This document shows positions 28,923 through 37,165 of a stretch of 64,000 bases of DNA, piece by piece. The notes under the pieces are model-generated. The model searched no databases, was not told the DNA's origin, and was given only the letters and a program-made list of their open reading frames with translations. Within the stretch, counting starts at the first letter, position 1, and every line of letters begins with the position of its first letter. The stretch is taken from the NCBI RefSeq assembly GCF_003688555.1, contig NZ_REFR01000001.1:1-64000 (forward strand). Reading direction: 5' to 3'. The translations under genes and the position numbers were made by a program. The stretch comes from Eilatimonas milleporae. Lineage in GTDB: Bacteria; Pseudomonadota; Alphaproteobacteria; Sphingomonadales; Kordiimonadaceae.

Positions 28923-30419
28923 CTAGTCGAGGCTCGGGAAATTGAATTGCGCGCCCGAGCGGATGCCCGTGGGCCAGCGCGTTGTCACCGTTTTCAGCTT
29001 GGTGTAGAAGTGCACCGCTTCATGGCCGTACATGCCGTGCGCCCCGAAGATGGAGCGTTTCCAGCCACCGAAGCTGTGATGCGCCACCGGCACCGGGATC
29101 GGCACATTGATGCCGACCATGCCGGCCTGCACCCGGTTGGCGAAATCGCGCGCCGCGTCCCCGTCGCGGGTGAAGATGGCGGTGCCGTTGCCGTATTCAT
29201 GGTCGTTGACCATCTTCAGCGCCTCGTCATAGGCCGTGGCCCGCACCACGGACAGCACGGGGCCGAAAATCTCTTCCCGGTAGACGGTCATCTCCGGCGT
29301 CACCTTGTCGATCAGCGTGCCGCCGACCCAGTAACCGCCCTCATACCCCTGAAGCGAGAAGCCCCGCCCGTCGACGACCACCTCGGCGCCCTCTCTCTCG
29401 CCTTCACTGATCAGGCCTTCGATCCGCTCTTTCGCGGCCGCCGTGATGACCGGGCCCATTTCCGCGTCCGCATCGGTGGCGGGGCCGATTTTCAGCGCGG
29501 CGACGCGCGGCGCCAGTTTTTCAACCAGCGCGTCCGCCGTGTCCTGACCCACCGGCACGGCAACGGACACCGCCATGCAACGTTCCCCGGCCGAGCCGAA
29601 GCCCGCGCCCATCAGGGCGTCCGCCGCCTGATCCAGATCGGCGTCCGGCAGCACGATCATGTGGTTTTTCGCGCCGCCCAGTGCCTGCACCCGCTTGCCG
29701 CCGGCGGTGCCGCGCTTGTAGACATATTCGGCAATCGCGGTGGAACCGACGAAGCTGATACCGGCGATGTCCTGGTGGTCGAGAATGGTGTCGACCGCGT
29801 CCTTGCCGCCATGCACCACATTCAGGATGCCGTCGGGCAGGCCCGCCTCGGCGAACAGCTTGTGGATCAGGTTGGCGCTCGACGGGTCGCGCTCGGACGG
29901 TTTCAGAATGACGGCGTTGCCGCAGGCAATCGCCATGGAAATCATCCACACCGGCACCATGACCGGGAAATTGAACGGCGTGATCGCCGACACAACGCCG
30001 AGCGGCTGGCGTTCGTCGGCGCTGTCGATGCCGGGGCCGACATTGCGGCTGAACTGGCCTTTCAGCAGTTCGGGGATGCCGCAGGCATAGTCCACCACCT
30101 CAAGCGCGCGTTGCACCTCGCCGAGGGCGTCGTCATGCACCTTGCCGTGCTCGACCGATATGGTGCGCGCGATCTCGTCGGCGTGTTCCACCATCAGGGC
30201 GCGCAGCGCGAACATGACGCGGGCGCGTTTGGCCGGTGACGTGTCGCCCCAGGCCGGCTGTGCGGCCTTGGCCGCGGCGACGGCGGCCTCGATTTCGGCG
30301 CCGCCACCCATGGTGACATCGCCGATTTTCTCGCCGGTCGCCGGATTGAAGATCGGCCCCAGGCCGGTGCCGCTGCCGGCGGTCTCGGTGCCGGCGATAA
30401 TATGTTGTACAGTGCTCAT
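28923..30419 (-). CDS. mmsA: CoA-acylating (methyl)malonate-semialdehyde dehydrogenase
   Basis: The product is 498 residues from ATG 30417-30419. The catalytic Cys281 lies in GSAGERCMAVSVAVPVG, a signature of the acylating family. Where ordinary aldehyde dehydrogenases have the general base in QELGG, this protein has QALGGAKN, as in CoA-dependent members that do not hydrolyse the thioester. It converts malonate semialdehyde to acetyl-CoA and methylmalonate semialdehyde to propionyl-CoA with NAD and CoA. Here it completes breakdown of beta-alanine (from uracil) and beta-aminoisobutyrate (from thymine). Valine or inositol catabolism is an alternative role of the family but has no neighbours here. 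Confidence 0.92.
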   Translation of the reverse strand: MSTVQHIIAGTETAGSGTGLGPIFNPATGEKIGDVTMGGGAEIEAAVAAAKAAQPAWGDTSPAKRARVMFALRALMVEHADEIARTISVEHGKVHDDALGEVQRALEVVDYACGIPELLKGQFSRNVGPGIDSADERQPLGVVSAITPFNFPVMVPVWMISMAIACGNAVILKPSERDPSSANLIHKLFAEAGLPDGILNVVHGGKDAVDTILDHQDIAGISFVGSTAIAEYVYKRGTAGGKRVQALGGAKNHMIVLPDADLDQAADALMGAGFGSAGERCMAVSVAVPVGQDTADALVEKLAPRVAALKIGPATDADAEMGPVITAAAKERIEGLISEGEREGAEVVVDGRGFSLQGYEGGYWVGGTLIDKVTPEMTVYREEIFGPVLSVVRATAYDEALKMVNDHEYGNGTAIFTRDGDAARDFANRVQAGMVGINVPIPVPVAHHSFGGWKRSIFGAHGMYGHEAVHFYTKLKTVTTRWPTGIRSGAQFNFPSLD

Positions 30420-30487
30420 CGGATATAAACTCCCCATCCCGTGTCCCCTCCGGCTGGACGCCTCGCGGTCTCGGCGGTGTCCTGCCC

Positions 30488-31807
30488 TCAGGCGACCTCT
30501 CGCAAAACCGCGCGCAGCGTATCGAAGGCGAAATCGATATGCGCCTTCTCGATAATCAGCGGCGGTGACAGCGCGATAATATCGCCCGTTGTGCGAATGA
30601 GGAGTCCTTTCTCATAGGCGCGCAGAAAAGCATCGAAGGCGCGTTTGGTCGGCGCACCCGCAATGGGCTCAAGTTCGATGCCGGCGATCAGCCCCAGATT
30701 GCGCAGGTCGATCACATTGGGACAGTCTTTCAGCGACTGCACCGCGTCCGCCCAATAGTCGCCGAGCACCCGCCCTTTCTCGAACAGGTCCTCTTCCTCG
30801 TAGGTGTCCAGCGTGGCCAGCGCCGCCGCGCAGGCCATCGGGTTGCCGGAAAAGGTATAGCCGTGGAAAAACTCCACCATGGTCTCCGGCCCGGACATGA
30901 AGGCGTCGTGGATGTTCTCCTGCACGAAGACGGCCCCCATGGGGATGACCCCGTTGGCCAGTCCCTTGGCCGTGGCGACGATGTCCGGCTCCACCCCGAA
31001 ATAATCCACGGCGAACGGCGCGCCCAGCCGGCCGTAGGCGGTGATCACCTCGTCAAAGATCAGCAGGATGCCGTGCCGGTCGCAGATGGCGCGCAGGCGT
31101 TCCAGATACCCCTTCGGCGGCAGGATCACCCCGGCCGACCCCGCCAGCGGCTCCACGATCACGGCGGCGATTGTGGATGGGTCATGCAATTGGCACAGCC
31201 GTTCCAGATCGTCCGCCAGCTCGGCGCCGTGGTCCGGCTGGCCACGGGAAAACCGGTTTTCCGCGATGCCGTGGGTGTGGCGCATATGGTCGACCCCGGC
31301 GACCAGCGCACCGAACATCTTGCGGTTGGCGGGCATGCCGCCCACGCTCATGCCGCCGAAATTGACGCCGTGATATCCTTTTTCCCGACCGATCAGTCGG
31401 GTACGGTGCCCTTCGCCGCGCGCGCGGTGATAGGCAATGGCGATTTTCAGCGCGGTTTCCACCGACTCAGAGCCGGAATTGGTGAAGAACACAGTGTTTA
31501 GATCGCCGGGCATCAGATTGGCCAGCCGGTTGGCCAGCTCGAACGCCTTGTAATGTCCCATCTGAAAAGCGGGCGAATAGTCCAGTTCCCCCGCCTGTTT
31601 CCGGATCGCCTCGACAATGCGCGGACGCTTGTGCCCAGCGTTGCAGCACCACAGGCCGGCAATGCCGTCCATCAGGTCGCGCCCGTCGGCCAGCTTGTAA
31701 TACATGCCCTCGGCGCCGACCACCATGCGCGGCGCCTGTTTGAACTGCCGGTTGGCGGTGAACGGCATCCAGTAGGCTTTCAGGTCGTTCGGGCGCATGT
31801 CGCTCAT
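30488..31807 (-). CDS. Class III omega-aminotransferase (beta-alanine:pyruvate type)
   Basis: The product is 439 residues. The PLP lysine is Lys281 in ATAKGLANGV, with Asp252 in FDEVITAYGR holding the pyridine nitrogen; WMPFTANRQFKQAPRM and AGLWCCNAGHKRP are typical N-terminal features of beta-alanine/taurine:pyruvate aminotransferases. In this operon it should turn beta-alanine and beta-aminoisobutyrate into malonate and methylmalonate semialdehydes, supplying the next gene product. The overall order on the minus strand is preT, preA, this gene, mmsA, pydC, transporter, hydA. Confidence 0.9.
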   Translation of the reverse strand: MSDMRPNDLKAYWMPFTANRQFKQAPRMVVGAEGMYYKLADGRDLMDGIAGLWCCNAGHKRPRIVEAIRKQAGELDYSPAFQMGHYKAFELANRLANLMPGDLNTVFFTNSGSESVETALKIAIAYHRARGEGHRTRLIGREKGYHGVNFGGMSVGGMPANRKMFGALVAGVDHMRHTHGIAENRFSRGQPDHGAELADDLERLCQLHDPSTIAAVIVEPLAGSAGVILPPKGYLERLRAICDRHGILLIFDEVITAYGRLGAPFAVDYFGVEPDIVATAKGLANGVIPMGAVFVQENIHDAFMSGPETMVEFFHGYTFSGNPMACAAALATLDTYEEEDLFEKGRVLGDYWADAVQSLKDCPNVIDLRNLGLIAGIELEPIAGAPTKRAFDAFLRAYEKGLLIRTTGDIIALSPPLIIEKAHIDFAFDTLRAVLREVA

Positions 31808-31958
31808 GGCTGTGTCGCTTCTATCCTGTTGTTGTGGCTGTTACTCAGGACGATGGACGCACGGGGGGCACAAGACGGCGGCGCCGGGCTCCGTGAAACG
31901 CAAAGGGCCTTGATCCGGCGCCCTGTTATGCTTGGGATCTTTATTCGGCGGCCCTTTT

Positions 31959-33323
31959 CTATTCTGCGGCCTGGCGCTGCGGGTTCAGGGGGTGTTCCGG
32001 CCATGTCACCGGCGCTTCGCCATTGTCCACCGGGCGCATGTCGATACAGTCCGGCACCGGGCAGACATGTTGGCACAGATTGCAGCCGACACAGTCCTCT
32101 TCCACCACGGTGAAGCGGCGGCTACCGTCCTCCTGCGCGGTGATTTCAATCGCCTGGTGCGAGGTGTCCTCACAGGCGATGAAACAGCGCCCGCAGTCGA
32201 TGCATTTGTCCTCGCTGATATGGGCTTTCAGGTCGTAGCTCATATTGAGCTGGTTCCAGTCCACCGTGTTGGGGATGGCGCGCCCGCGAAAATCCTCCAG
32301 CGTGCGGTAGCCCTTTTCGTCCATATAGGCCTGCAACCCGTCGATCATGTCGTCGACCACGCGGAACCCGTACAGCATCGCCGCCGTGCACACCTGAAGA
32401 CCGTTGGCGCCCAGCGCGATGAACTCAGCCGCGTCGCGCCATGTGCCGATGCCGCCGATGGCGGAAATTTCCAGGTCGCGGGTCTCAGCGTGGCGGGCGA
32501 TTTCCGCCACCATGTTCAGCGCGATGGGTTTGACCGCCGACCCGCAATAGCCGCCATGCGTGCCCTTGCCGTCCACCGTCGGTGTCGGCGCCATGGCGTC
32601 CAGATCGACCGAAACGATGGAATTGACCGTATTGATCAGCGACACGGCGTGCGCGCCGCCCTGTTTCGCCGCCTCGGCGGGCACCAGAATGTCGGTGATG
32701 TTGGGCGTCAGCTTGGTGAACACCGGCAGGTTCACGGCCTCGCGCACCCATCTGGTCGTCTGTTCGACAAAGTCCGGCACCTGTCCGATGGCCGAGCCCA
32801 TGCCCCGCTCGCACATGCCGTGCGGGCAACCCAGGTTCAGTTCGATCCCGTGCACGCCCGCATTGGCAAGCGCGACGGCGATATCCTTCCACGCCTGTTC
32901 GTCCATCGGCGCCATCATCGACCCGATGATGACCCTGTCCGGCCATTCCCGGCGGCATTCCTCGATCTCGCGCAGGTTCACGTCCAGCGGGCGGTCGGAA
33001 ATCAGTTCGATATTGTTGAAGCCGACAATGCCGCGCCCGGCATCGAAATGCGCGCCGTAGCGGCTGGTGACATTGATCACCGGCGGTTCCGGGCCCACCG
33101 TTTTCCACACCGCGCCGGCCCACCCGGCCTCGAACGCGCGCACTACATTGTATTTCTTGTCCGTCGGCGGGGCCGAGGCCAGCCAGAAGGGGTTGATGCT
33201 GTCGATACCGGCGATGCGGCAGGACAGATCGGCCTTCGCGCCGGCCCTGTTGATGTGAAACCCGTTCACGCCGGAGCCGTTTGGATAAGAGCCGTTGTGC
33301 TTGAACCCATTGCGATTAGACAT
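31959..33323 (-). CDS. preA: NAD-dependent dihydropyrimidine dehydrogenase subunit PreA
   Basis: The product is 454 residues from ATG 33321-33323, which overlaps the end of preT by 8 bases (ATGTCTAA) with AAGGAG inside preT. The first about 365 residues form the FMN-binding dihydroorotate-dehydrogenase-like barrel (NPFWLASAPPT, ELNLGCPHGMCERGMG, KLTPNITDI, HGGYCGSAVKPIAL). Two [4Fe-4S] ferredoxin motifs close the protein: CIDCGRCFIAC and CVGCNLCQHVC. With PreT it reduces uracil and thymine to the dihydro forms using NADH, step 1 of the operon pathway. Confidence 0.95.
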   Translation of the reverse strand: MSNRNGFKHNGSYPNGSGVNGFHINRAGAKADLSCRIAGIDSINPFWLASAPPTDKKYNVVRAFEAGWAGAVWKTVGPEPPVINVTSRYGAHFDAGRGIVGFNNIELISDRPLDVNLREIEECRREWPDRVIIGSMMAPMDEQAWKDIAVALANAGVHGIELNLGCPHGMCERGMGSAIGQVPDFVEQTTRWVREAVNLPVFTKLTPNITDILVPAEAAKQGGAHAVSLINTVNSIVSVDLDAMAPTPTVDGKGTHGGYCGSAVKPIALNMVAEIARHAETRDLEISAIGGIGTWRDAAEFIALGANGLQVCTAAMLYGFRVVDDMIDGLQAYMDEKGYRTLEDFRGRAIPNTVDWNQLNMSYDLKAHISEDKCIDCGRCFIACEDTSHQAIEITAQEDGSRRFTVVEEDCVGCNLCQHVCPVPDCIDMRPVDNGEAPVTWPEHPLNPQRQAAE

Positions 33324-34743
33324 TGGTTGTCTCCTTTGTCGCACCGGTCGCTGCCCCTGTCTGACTGTCTGTTTCCTGACGGTCCGTTGCGCCCTTCAGG
33401 CAGGCGTCGATGGCATGGGCGGCGCGCTTGCCGTCTTCCACCGCCTGCACGGTCAGATCCTCGCCGCTGGCGATGCAGTCGCCGCCGGCGTAAACGCCGG
33501 GCAGGCTGGTCCGGTATGTCTCGTCCACCTCTATCTTACCACGGTGGACGGTCACGCCGCGCACATCGTCCGCCGTCAGCTTCTGGCCGATGGCCTTCAG
33601 CACCCGGTCGGCGGGCAGGGTGTAGGTGCGGCCGGTGCCGGCGAGCCGTCCGTCCGCGTCCAGTTCCGTGCGTTCAAAGACAACGCCGTCCACATGTCCC
33701 TCGCCCATGAAGGCGACGGGCCGCGACCACAGGCGGATGTTGACGCCGTTGGTTCTGGCCAGATCTTGCTCCCACTCGGTGGCGGACATGTGGTCCGCCC
33801 CGCGCCGGTAGACCAGGGTGACATCTTCCGCCCCCAGCCGTTTGGCCTGTACGGCGGCGTCGATGGCGGTGTTGCCGCCGCCGATGACGACCACGCTGTC
33901 GCCGGGCGCCAGTGCTGTCAGGTCGCCTGTCGTCTGCCTGAGCGCGGCGATAAAATGTATGGCGTCCTCCACACCGTCCAGGTCATCGCCGTCGATGCCC
34001 GCCCGATTGGTGTCAGTCAGCCCGACACCGAGGAACACGGCGTCAAAGCCGCCGCGCAAGTCCTCCAGCGTGATGTCCCGGCCGAGCGCCTTGCCATGCT
34101 CGACGGTGATGCCGCCGATCTCCATCAGAAAGGCGACCTCCCGCTGCGCGAAGTCGTCCACCATTTTGTATGCGGCCAGGCCGTATTCGTTCAGCCCGCC
34201 GGGTTTGGCCTTGGCCTCGAACACTGTCGTCTCATGGCCCAGCATGGCCAGCCGGTGCGCGCAGGCCAGCCCCGCCGGCCCCGCGCCGACAATGGCGACG
34301 CGCTTGCCGCTGGGCTCCGCGCGGGTGAAGGGATAGGGCGTCTTGCCGGTGTCGATGTCGGTTATCAGATGGTCGACGGCGTGGCGTTGCAGCAGGCCGA
34401 TCTCAATCGGTTTGTCCTCGGCCGTGTTGCGCACGCAGGCCTGTTCGCACAATTCTTCCGTCGGGCACACACGGGCGCAGGTGCCGCCCATGATGTTGGC
34501 GTCCAGTATGGTGCGGGCCGCGCCGTTCACATTGCCGGTGCCGATCTGGTGGATGAAGGTGGGGATGTCGATGGCGGTGGGGCAGGCGCGGATGCAGGGC
34601 GCATCATAGCAATACAGGCAGCGGTCCGCCTCCACCATCGCCTGCATGCCGTCCAGCGGTGTGTGCAGGTCGGCGAAATTGTCCGCGATCTGCTCCGCCG
34701 TCAGTTGCCGCCCGTCCCTGGATGCCTGAGACCGTTCACTCAA
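33316..34743 (-). CDS. preT: NAD-dependent dihydropyrimidine dehydrogenase subunit PreT
   Basis: The product is 475 residues. The N-terminal Fe-S region (CLYCYDAPCIRACP and CARVCPTEELCEQAC, about 43-105) is followed by an FAD-binding GAGPAGLACAHRLA (about 154), an NAD-binding VVVIGGGNTAIDAA (about 290) and a C-terminal YAGGDCIASGED. It takes electrons from NADH and passes them to PreA. It is the first gene of the operon; a RutR-like palindrome lies 105 bases upstream, which makes pyrimidine-responsive repression likely. Confidence 0.95.
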   Translation of the reverse strand: MSERSQASRDGRQLTAEQIADNFADLHTPLDGMQAMVEADRCLYCYDAPCIRACPTAIDIPTFIHQIGTGNVNGAARTILDANIMGGTCARVCPTEELCEQACVRNTAEDKPIEIGLLQRHAVDHLITDIDTGKTPYPFTRAEPSGKRVAIVGAGPAGLACAHRLAMLGHETTVFEAKAKPGGLNEYGLAAYKMVDDFAQREVAFLMEIGGITVEHGKALGRDITLEDLRGGFDAVFLGVGLTDTNRAGIDGDDLDGVEDAIHFIAALRQTTGDLTALAPGDSVVVIGGGNTAIDAAVQAKRLGAEDVTLVYRRGADHMSATEWEQDLARTNGVNIRLWSRPVAFMGEGHVDGVVFERTELDADGRLAGTGRTYTLPADRVLKAIGQKLTADDVRGVTVHRGKIEVDETYRTSLPGVYAGGDCIASGEDLTVQAVEDGKRAAHAIDACLKGATDRQETDSQTGAATGATKETTNV

Positions 34744-34847
34744 GAGACCCTCCTACACCGTCTTCCATGTTGCACCGCACCGCTTGTGCCGCAGCAATCA
34801 GGGAATGTAAAGAATCTGCCATGTTCATGGGCGCGTCAAGTCAAATC

Positions 34848-34863
34848 TTGACCAATTGGTCAG
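34848..34863. promoter_or_regulatory. RutR-like operator upstream of the pyrimidine catabolic operon
   Basis: TTGACCA-AT-TGGTCAG matches the E. coli RutR consensus TTGACCA-NN-TGGTCAA at all but the last base. It lies 105 bases before preT. Very similar sites are at 54058-54073 and 60593-60608. Confidence 0.8.
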
Positions 34864-34910
34864 GTTATTGCGTTCGAGATGATCCCGCATATTCATATAT
34901 GACGATATCA

Positions 34911-34981
34911 GGTAAAAATCGGACAGATTGTGTCCCGGTCCAATGGGGACGGGGGACCGGTCCTGTCTGCGGGTCAGCGGG
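34911..34981. repeat. Dispersed repeat, copy 1 (left of the membrane-protein gene)
   Basis: A segment containing GATTGTGTCCCGG, GGGGGACCG and GTCAGCGG matches 36695-36763 in the same orientation with scattered differences. The copies bracket 35.0-36.7 kb, and I see no coding sense in them. Confidence 0.7.
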
Positions 34982-34997
34982 CGGTTTTACAGGCTCG

Positions 34998-35183
34998 GTC
35001 CCGCCGCCATATTCGCCCGGCTTTAATCCCATTGAGATGGCTTTCTCAAAACTCAAGGCATTCCCTGATGCAGAGACCGCCGCGCGAACCAACGGCGAGC
35101 CATGGGATACCATCGCCTGAGCCATCCAAACCGTCACACAAAGCGAATACCAGAACGACGGCACTGCCGCCGGATATGACTTG
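34998..35183 (+). pseudogene. C-terminal remnant of an IS630-family transposase
   Basis: The frame reads PPPYSPGFNPIEMAFSKLK, the third catalytic (Glu) motif of IS630/Tc1-mariner transposases, then a TGA stop at 35118-35120. Reading through that stop gives QSEYQNDGTAAGYD, which resembles the normal IS630 C-terminus. The two Asp motifs and the rest of the gene are missing. Confidence 0.8.
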
Positions 35184-35323
35184 GGATGGCCGGAAATTGC
35201 TCTGGTTTGAACTTTGCCTCTCTCAAAAGGCAATTTCGTTTTTCGACCTTGAGTTGCCAGAAAAAATCGTAAAAATTATATTCCGTAAACGCAAATAAAT
35301 GTTGTCCTTGGGGGATAAGTCAT

Positions 35324-36430
35324 ATGTTCGGCTATAATTTTGCGCACTTGCTTAGCGCTTCGCTGGGGGTGGCAATCATATTGTATCCGGCATCCGTCTT
35401 ATTCCGATATGCCATTATTGGAAACAGAGGTAAAAAATCCCAATTCCTTTGGATCATTCTCCTCACAGTTGCTGTAATCGTTGGATTAAACGCTTTCGAC
35501 GGCGGTATCCGCGCTCTTAATGAACACAGCCCTTTTTCCCTTCAAAGATATAAACTCATTACGGGTTTGATGGCGGGTGCCGTCGTTTTTTTGGTCGTCT
35601 TGATCCTGCCGTATAAATCTAATCCGACGAAACCGGTGAACAGCCGCTCTTTGGGAAGAATTTTGGCGTCGGTCCTTGTGTTTTTTCTGGCCTTGGCCGG
35701 TCTCTGGAATCTGGCCGGCGGAACGTACAGCGCTATTGTCCATGGCCCTCAACCGGGGTCCGGTTGGGACATTTCGAAAGCGCAGATGCGGGACATAATG
35801 CTGAATGGACAGCTTGCTGATTTTTGGCACGAAGTAGACAAAATTGCTCCAAACGACATGGATGCACTCATAGATCGTCTGTATGCGCGCAAATCCGAAT
35901 TTGGAAGTCGCGAGCAAACGAGGAAAATACTTTGGGAAGAGGCTGTAAATTTTCGTCTTTCCTTGGCTGCTTACGGCTCCGCAATGACCGACGGGCAACG
36001 CAAGGAGTTACTAAAAACCAATATCGATGTGCTGAGGAAATTTGAAGATCAACCGGATCTCTGTATACAAGTTGCTTCCAATGGAGGCAAAAACCTAACC
36101 GAAGAAGACCTAAACATTGTCATATCTGAGTATAGTCAACAGCTTGTCTCTGTTGTCAGGAATTTGCTGCTTGCAAGAAATGCATTCGAGAATGGTGTTC
36201 AAACGCCAAACCCACCCTCTGAACTGGATTATATGATTCTTGTTTTCGGTCTTTCCCAGGCCGGCATGGCTGATGATTTGCTACAGGCCTTGCTTAAAGG
36301 TGACACCACTCATAAAGATTATTGCTCAGGGATAATAGCATTCATGCAAGAGGTGCATTCCATGCCGGGGGAATCCGGAGAATCAATCAGGTTTGAGATG
36401 GTTCAGGCAATGATTGCAGCTGTTCAATAA
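35324..36430 (+). CDS. Membrane protein of unknown function
   Basis: The product is 368 residues; GGGGGAT stands before ATG 35324. Three or so transmembrane helices occupy the N-terminal half (about 9-30, 42-60, 80-97, and possibly 109-128), and a soluble, helix-rich C-terminal part follows (about 145-368) without a recognised domain. I cannot name it. The DNA is clearly richer in A+T than its neighbours, and the gene lies alone between an IS630 remnant and two copies of a dispersed repeat, which suggests acquisition by transfer. A role in defence or membrane stress is possible but unsupported. Confidence 0.6.
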   Translation: MFGYNFAHLLSASLGVAIILYPASVLFRYAIIGNRGKKSQFLWIILLTVAVIVGLNAFDGGIRALNEHSPFSLQRYKLITGLMAGAVVFLVVLILPYKSNPTKPVNSRSLGRILASVLVFFLALAGLWNLAGGTYSAIVHGPQPGSGWDISKAQMRDIMLNGQLADFWHEVDKIAPNDMDALIDRLYARKSEFGSREQTRKILWEEAVNFRLSLAAYGSAMTDGQRKELLKTNIDVLRKFEDQPDLCIQVASNGGKNLTEEDLNIVISEYSQQLVSVVRNLLLARNAFENGVQTPNPPSELDYMILVFGLSQAGMADDLLQALLKGDTTHKDYCSGIIAFMQEVHSMPGESGESIRFEMVQAMIAAVQ

Positions 36431-36756
36431 CTTTTTCAGTTCAGCCTGATATGCGTAATTCGCGGATGTCGTGGCCAACTCAGAGAACGAACTGAATGTC
36501 AAAATAGCGCGTCTGCGGGGCCGCGTTTCCTGAGGCAAGTGGCATCAAACCGCGCTTCCCCAACGTCATTGGAAGACGACAGCCTTCACCGCCGGATCGT
36601 GGGTCAGCGACGTGGCGGTGATGCATAATTTCCCCGCTCAAAAGATTGCCGGTGCGCGCATTGACATCGAAGAAGCCGGAACCGGGCCGCCCCTTGTGAA
36701 AACGGGACCGATTGTGTCCCGGATCACCGGGCAGGGGGACCGCTTCTGTCCGTGTG
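36431..36756. other. 326-base intergenic region with repeat copy 2
   Basis: No supported gene. The right part contains the second copy of the dispersed repeat. Antisense open frames (36480-36875) have no start context or domains. Confidence 0.4.
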
Positions 36757-36763
36757 TCAGCGG
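36695..36763. repeat. Dispersed repeat, copy 2 (right of the membrane-protein gene)
   Basis: It shares GTGAAAAC-like start, CGATTGTGTCCCGG, CAGGGGGACCG and GTGTCAGCGG with 34911-34981. It runs into the end of the small membrane-protein gene on the minus strand. Confidence 0.7.
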
Positions 36764-36939
36764 ATCGGGACGCGCGGGGTCTTGGTGACCTGCCAGTTTT
36801 CCGGCCAGCCGACGGTGTTTGCCACCAGCAGGACAAACAGCACGAGCCCGACGACGGCAAGCGCTGCATAGGCAAATTCCCGCGACGGGCGGCGGCGCAC
36901 CCACAGGCTGGCGCGCAAAAGCAACTGCATCAGGTCCAT
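36757..36939 (-). CDS. Small single-helix membrane protein
   Basis: A 60-residue frame from ATG 36937-36939 has a basic N-terminus (WVRRRPSREF), one strong transmembrane helix (AALAVVGLVLFVLLVANTVG, about 25-44) and a short polar tail with WPENWQV. It resembles small conserved alphaproteobacterial membrane proteins of unknown role. The C-terminal codons overlap the dispersed repeat. No clear ribosome-binding site is seen, and a start at 36930 is equally possible. Confidence 0.45.
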   Translation of the reverse strand: MDLMQLLLRASLWVRRRPSREFAYAALAVVGLVLFVLLVANTVGWPENWQVTKTPRVPIR

Positions 36940-37038
36940 GGTGTACAGTGTATGCGGCACGGCGGCGGCCTGCAAAGAAAACACAGGCCGGAGTGCCCCG
37001 TGTCGGTCACAGGAAGCCGGAGTGCAGGCCCCGGATGC

Positions 37039-37147
37039 TCAAAAGAAACAGGGGGCATGTGCCCCCAGTGGATCAAAAGAAACAGGGGGCATGTGCCCCC
37101 CAGTGGATCAAAAGAAACAGGGGGCATGTGCCCCCTGTCGGTCTATG
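37039..37147 (-). terminator. Three tandem Rho-independent terminators after the tricorn protease gene
   Basis: On the minus strand, GGGGGCACATGCCCCC hairpins extended by ACA/TGT occur three times (plus-strand arms at 37051-37066, 37085-37100, 37120-37135), each followed by TTTCTTTTGA. Units are 34-35 bp and nearly identical, so this is a tandem triplication of one terminator, beginning 31 bases after the protease stop. Confidence 0.8.
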
Positions 37148-37165
37148 CTTTTTTAACCCCGGTGC

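Noticed and set aside
28830-34851. Long plus-strand frames opposite the mmsA, aminotransferase, preA and preT genes
   Set aside because: They mirror well-conserved enzymes, are His/Gly/Arg/Val-rich and lack ribosome-binding sites.
36480-36875. Minus-strand frame of 131 codons in the repeat region
   Set aside because: Overlaps the dispersed repeat, has no recognised domain and conflicts with the better small membrane-protein frame.
37039-37147. Possible CRISPR array
   Set aside because: Three units are head-to-tail without unique spacers and each forms a terminator hairpin.
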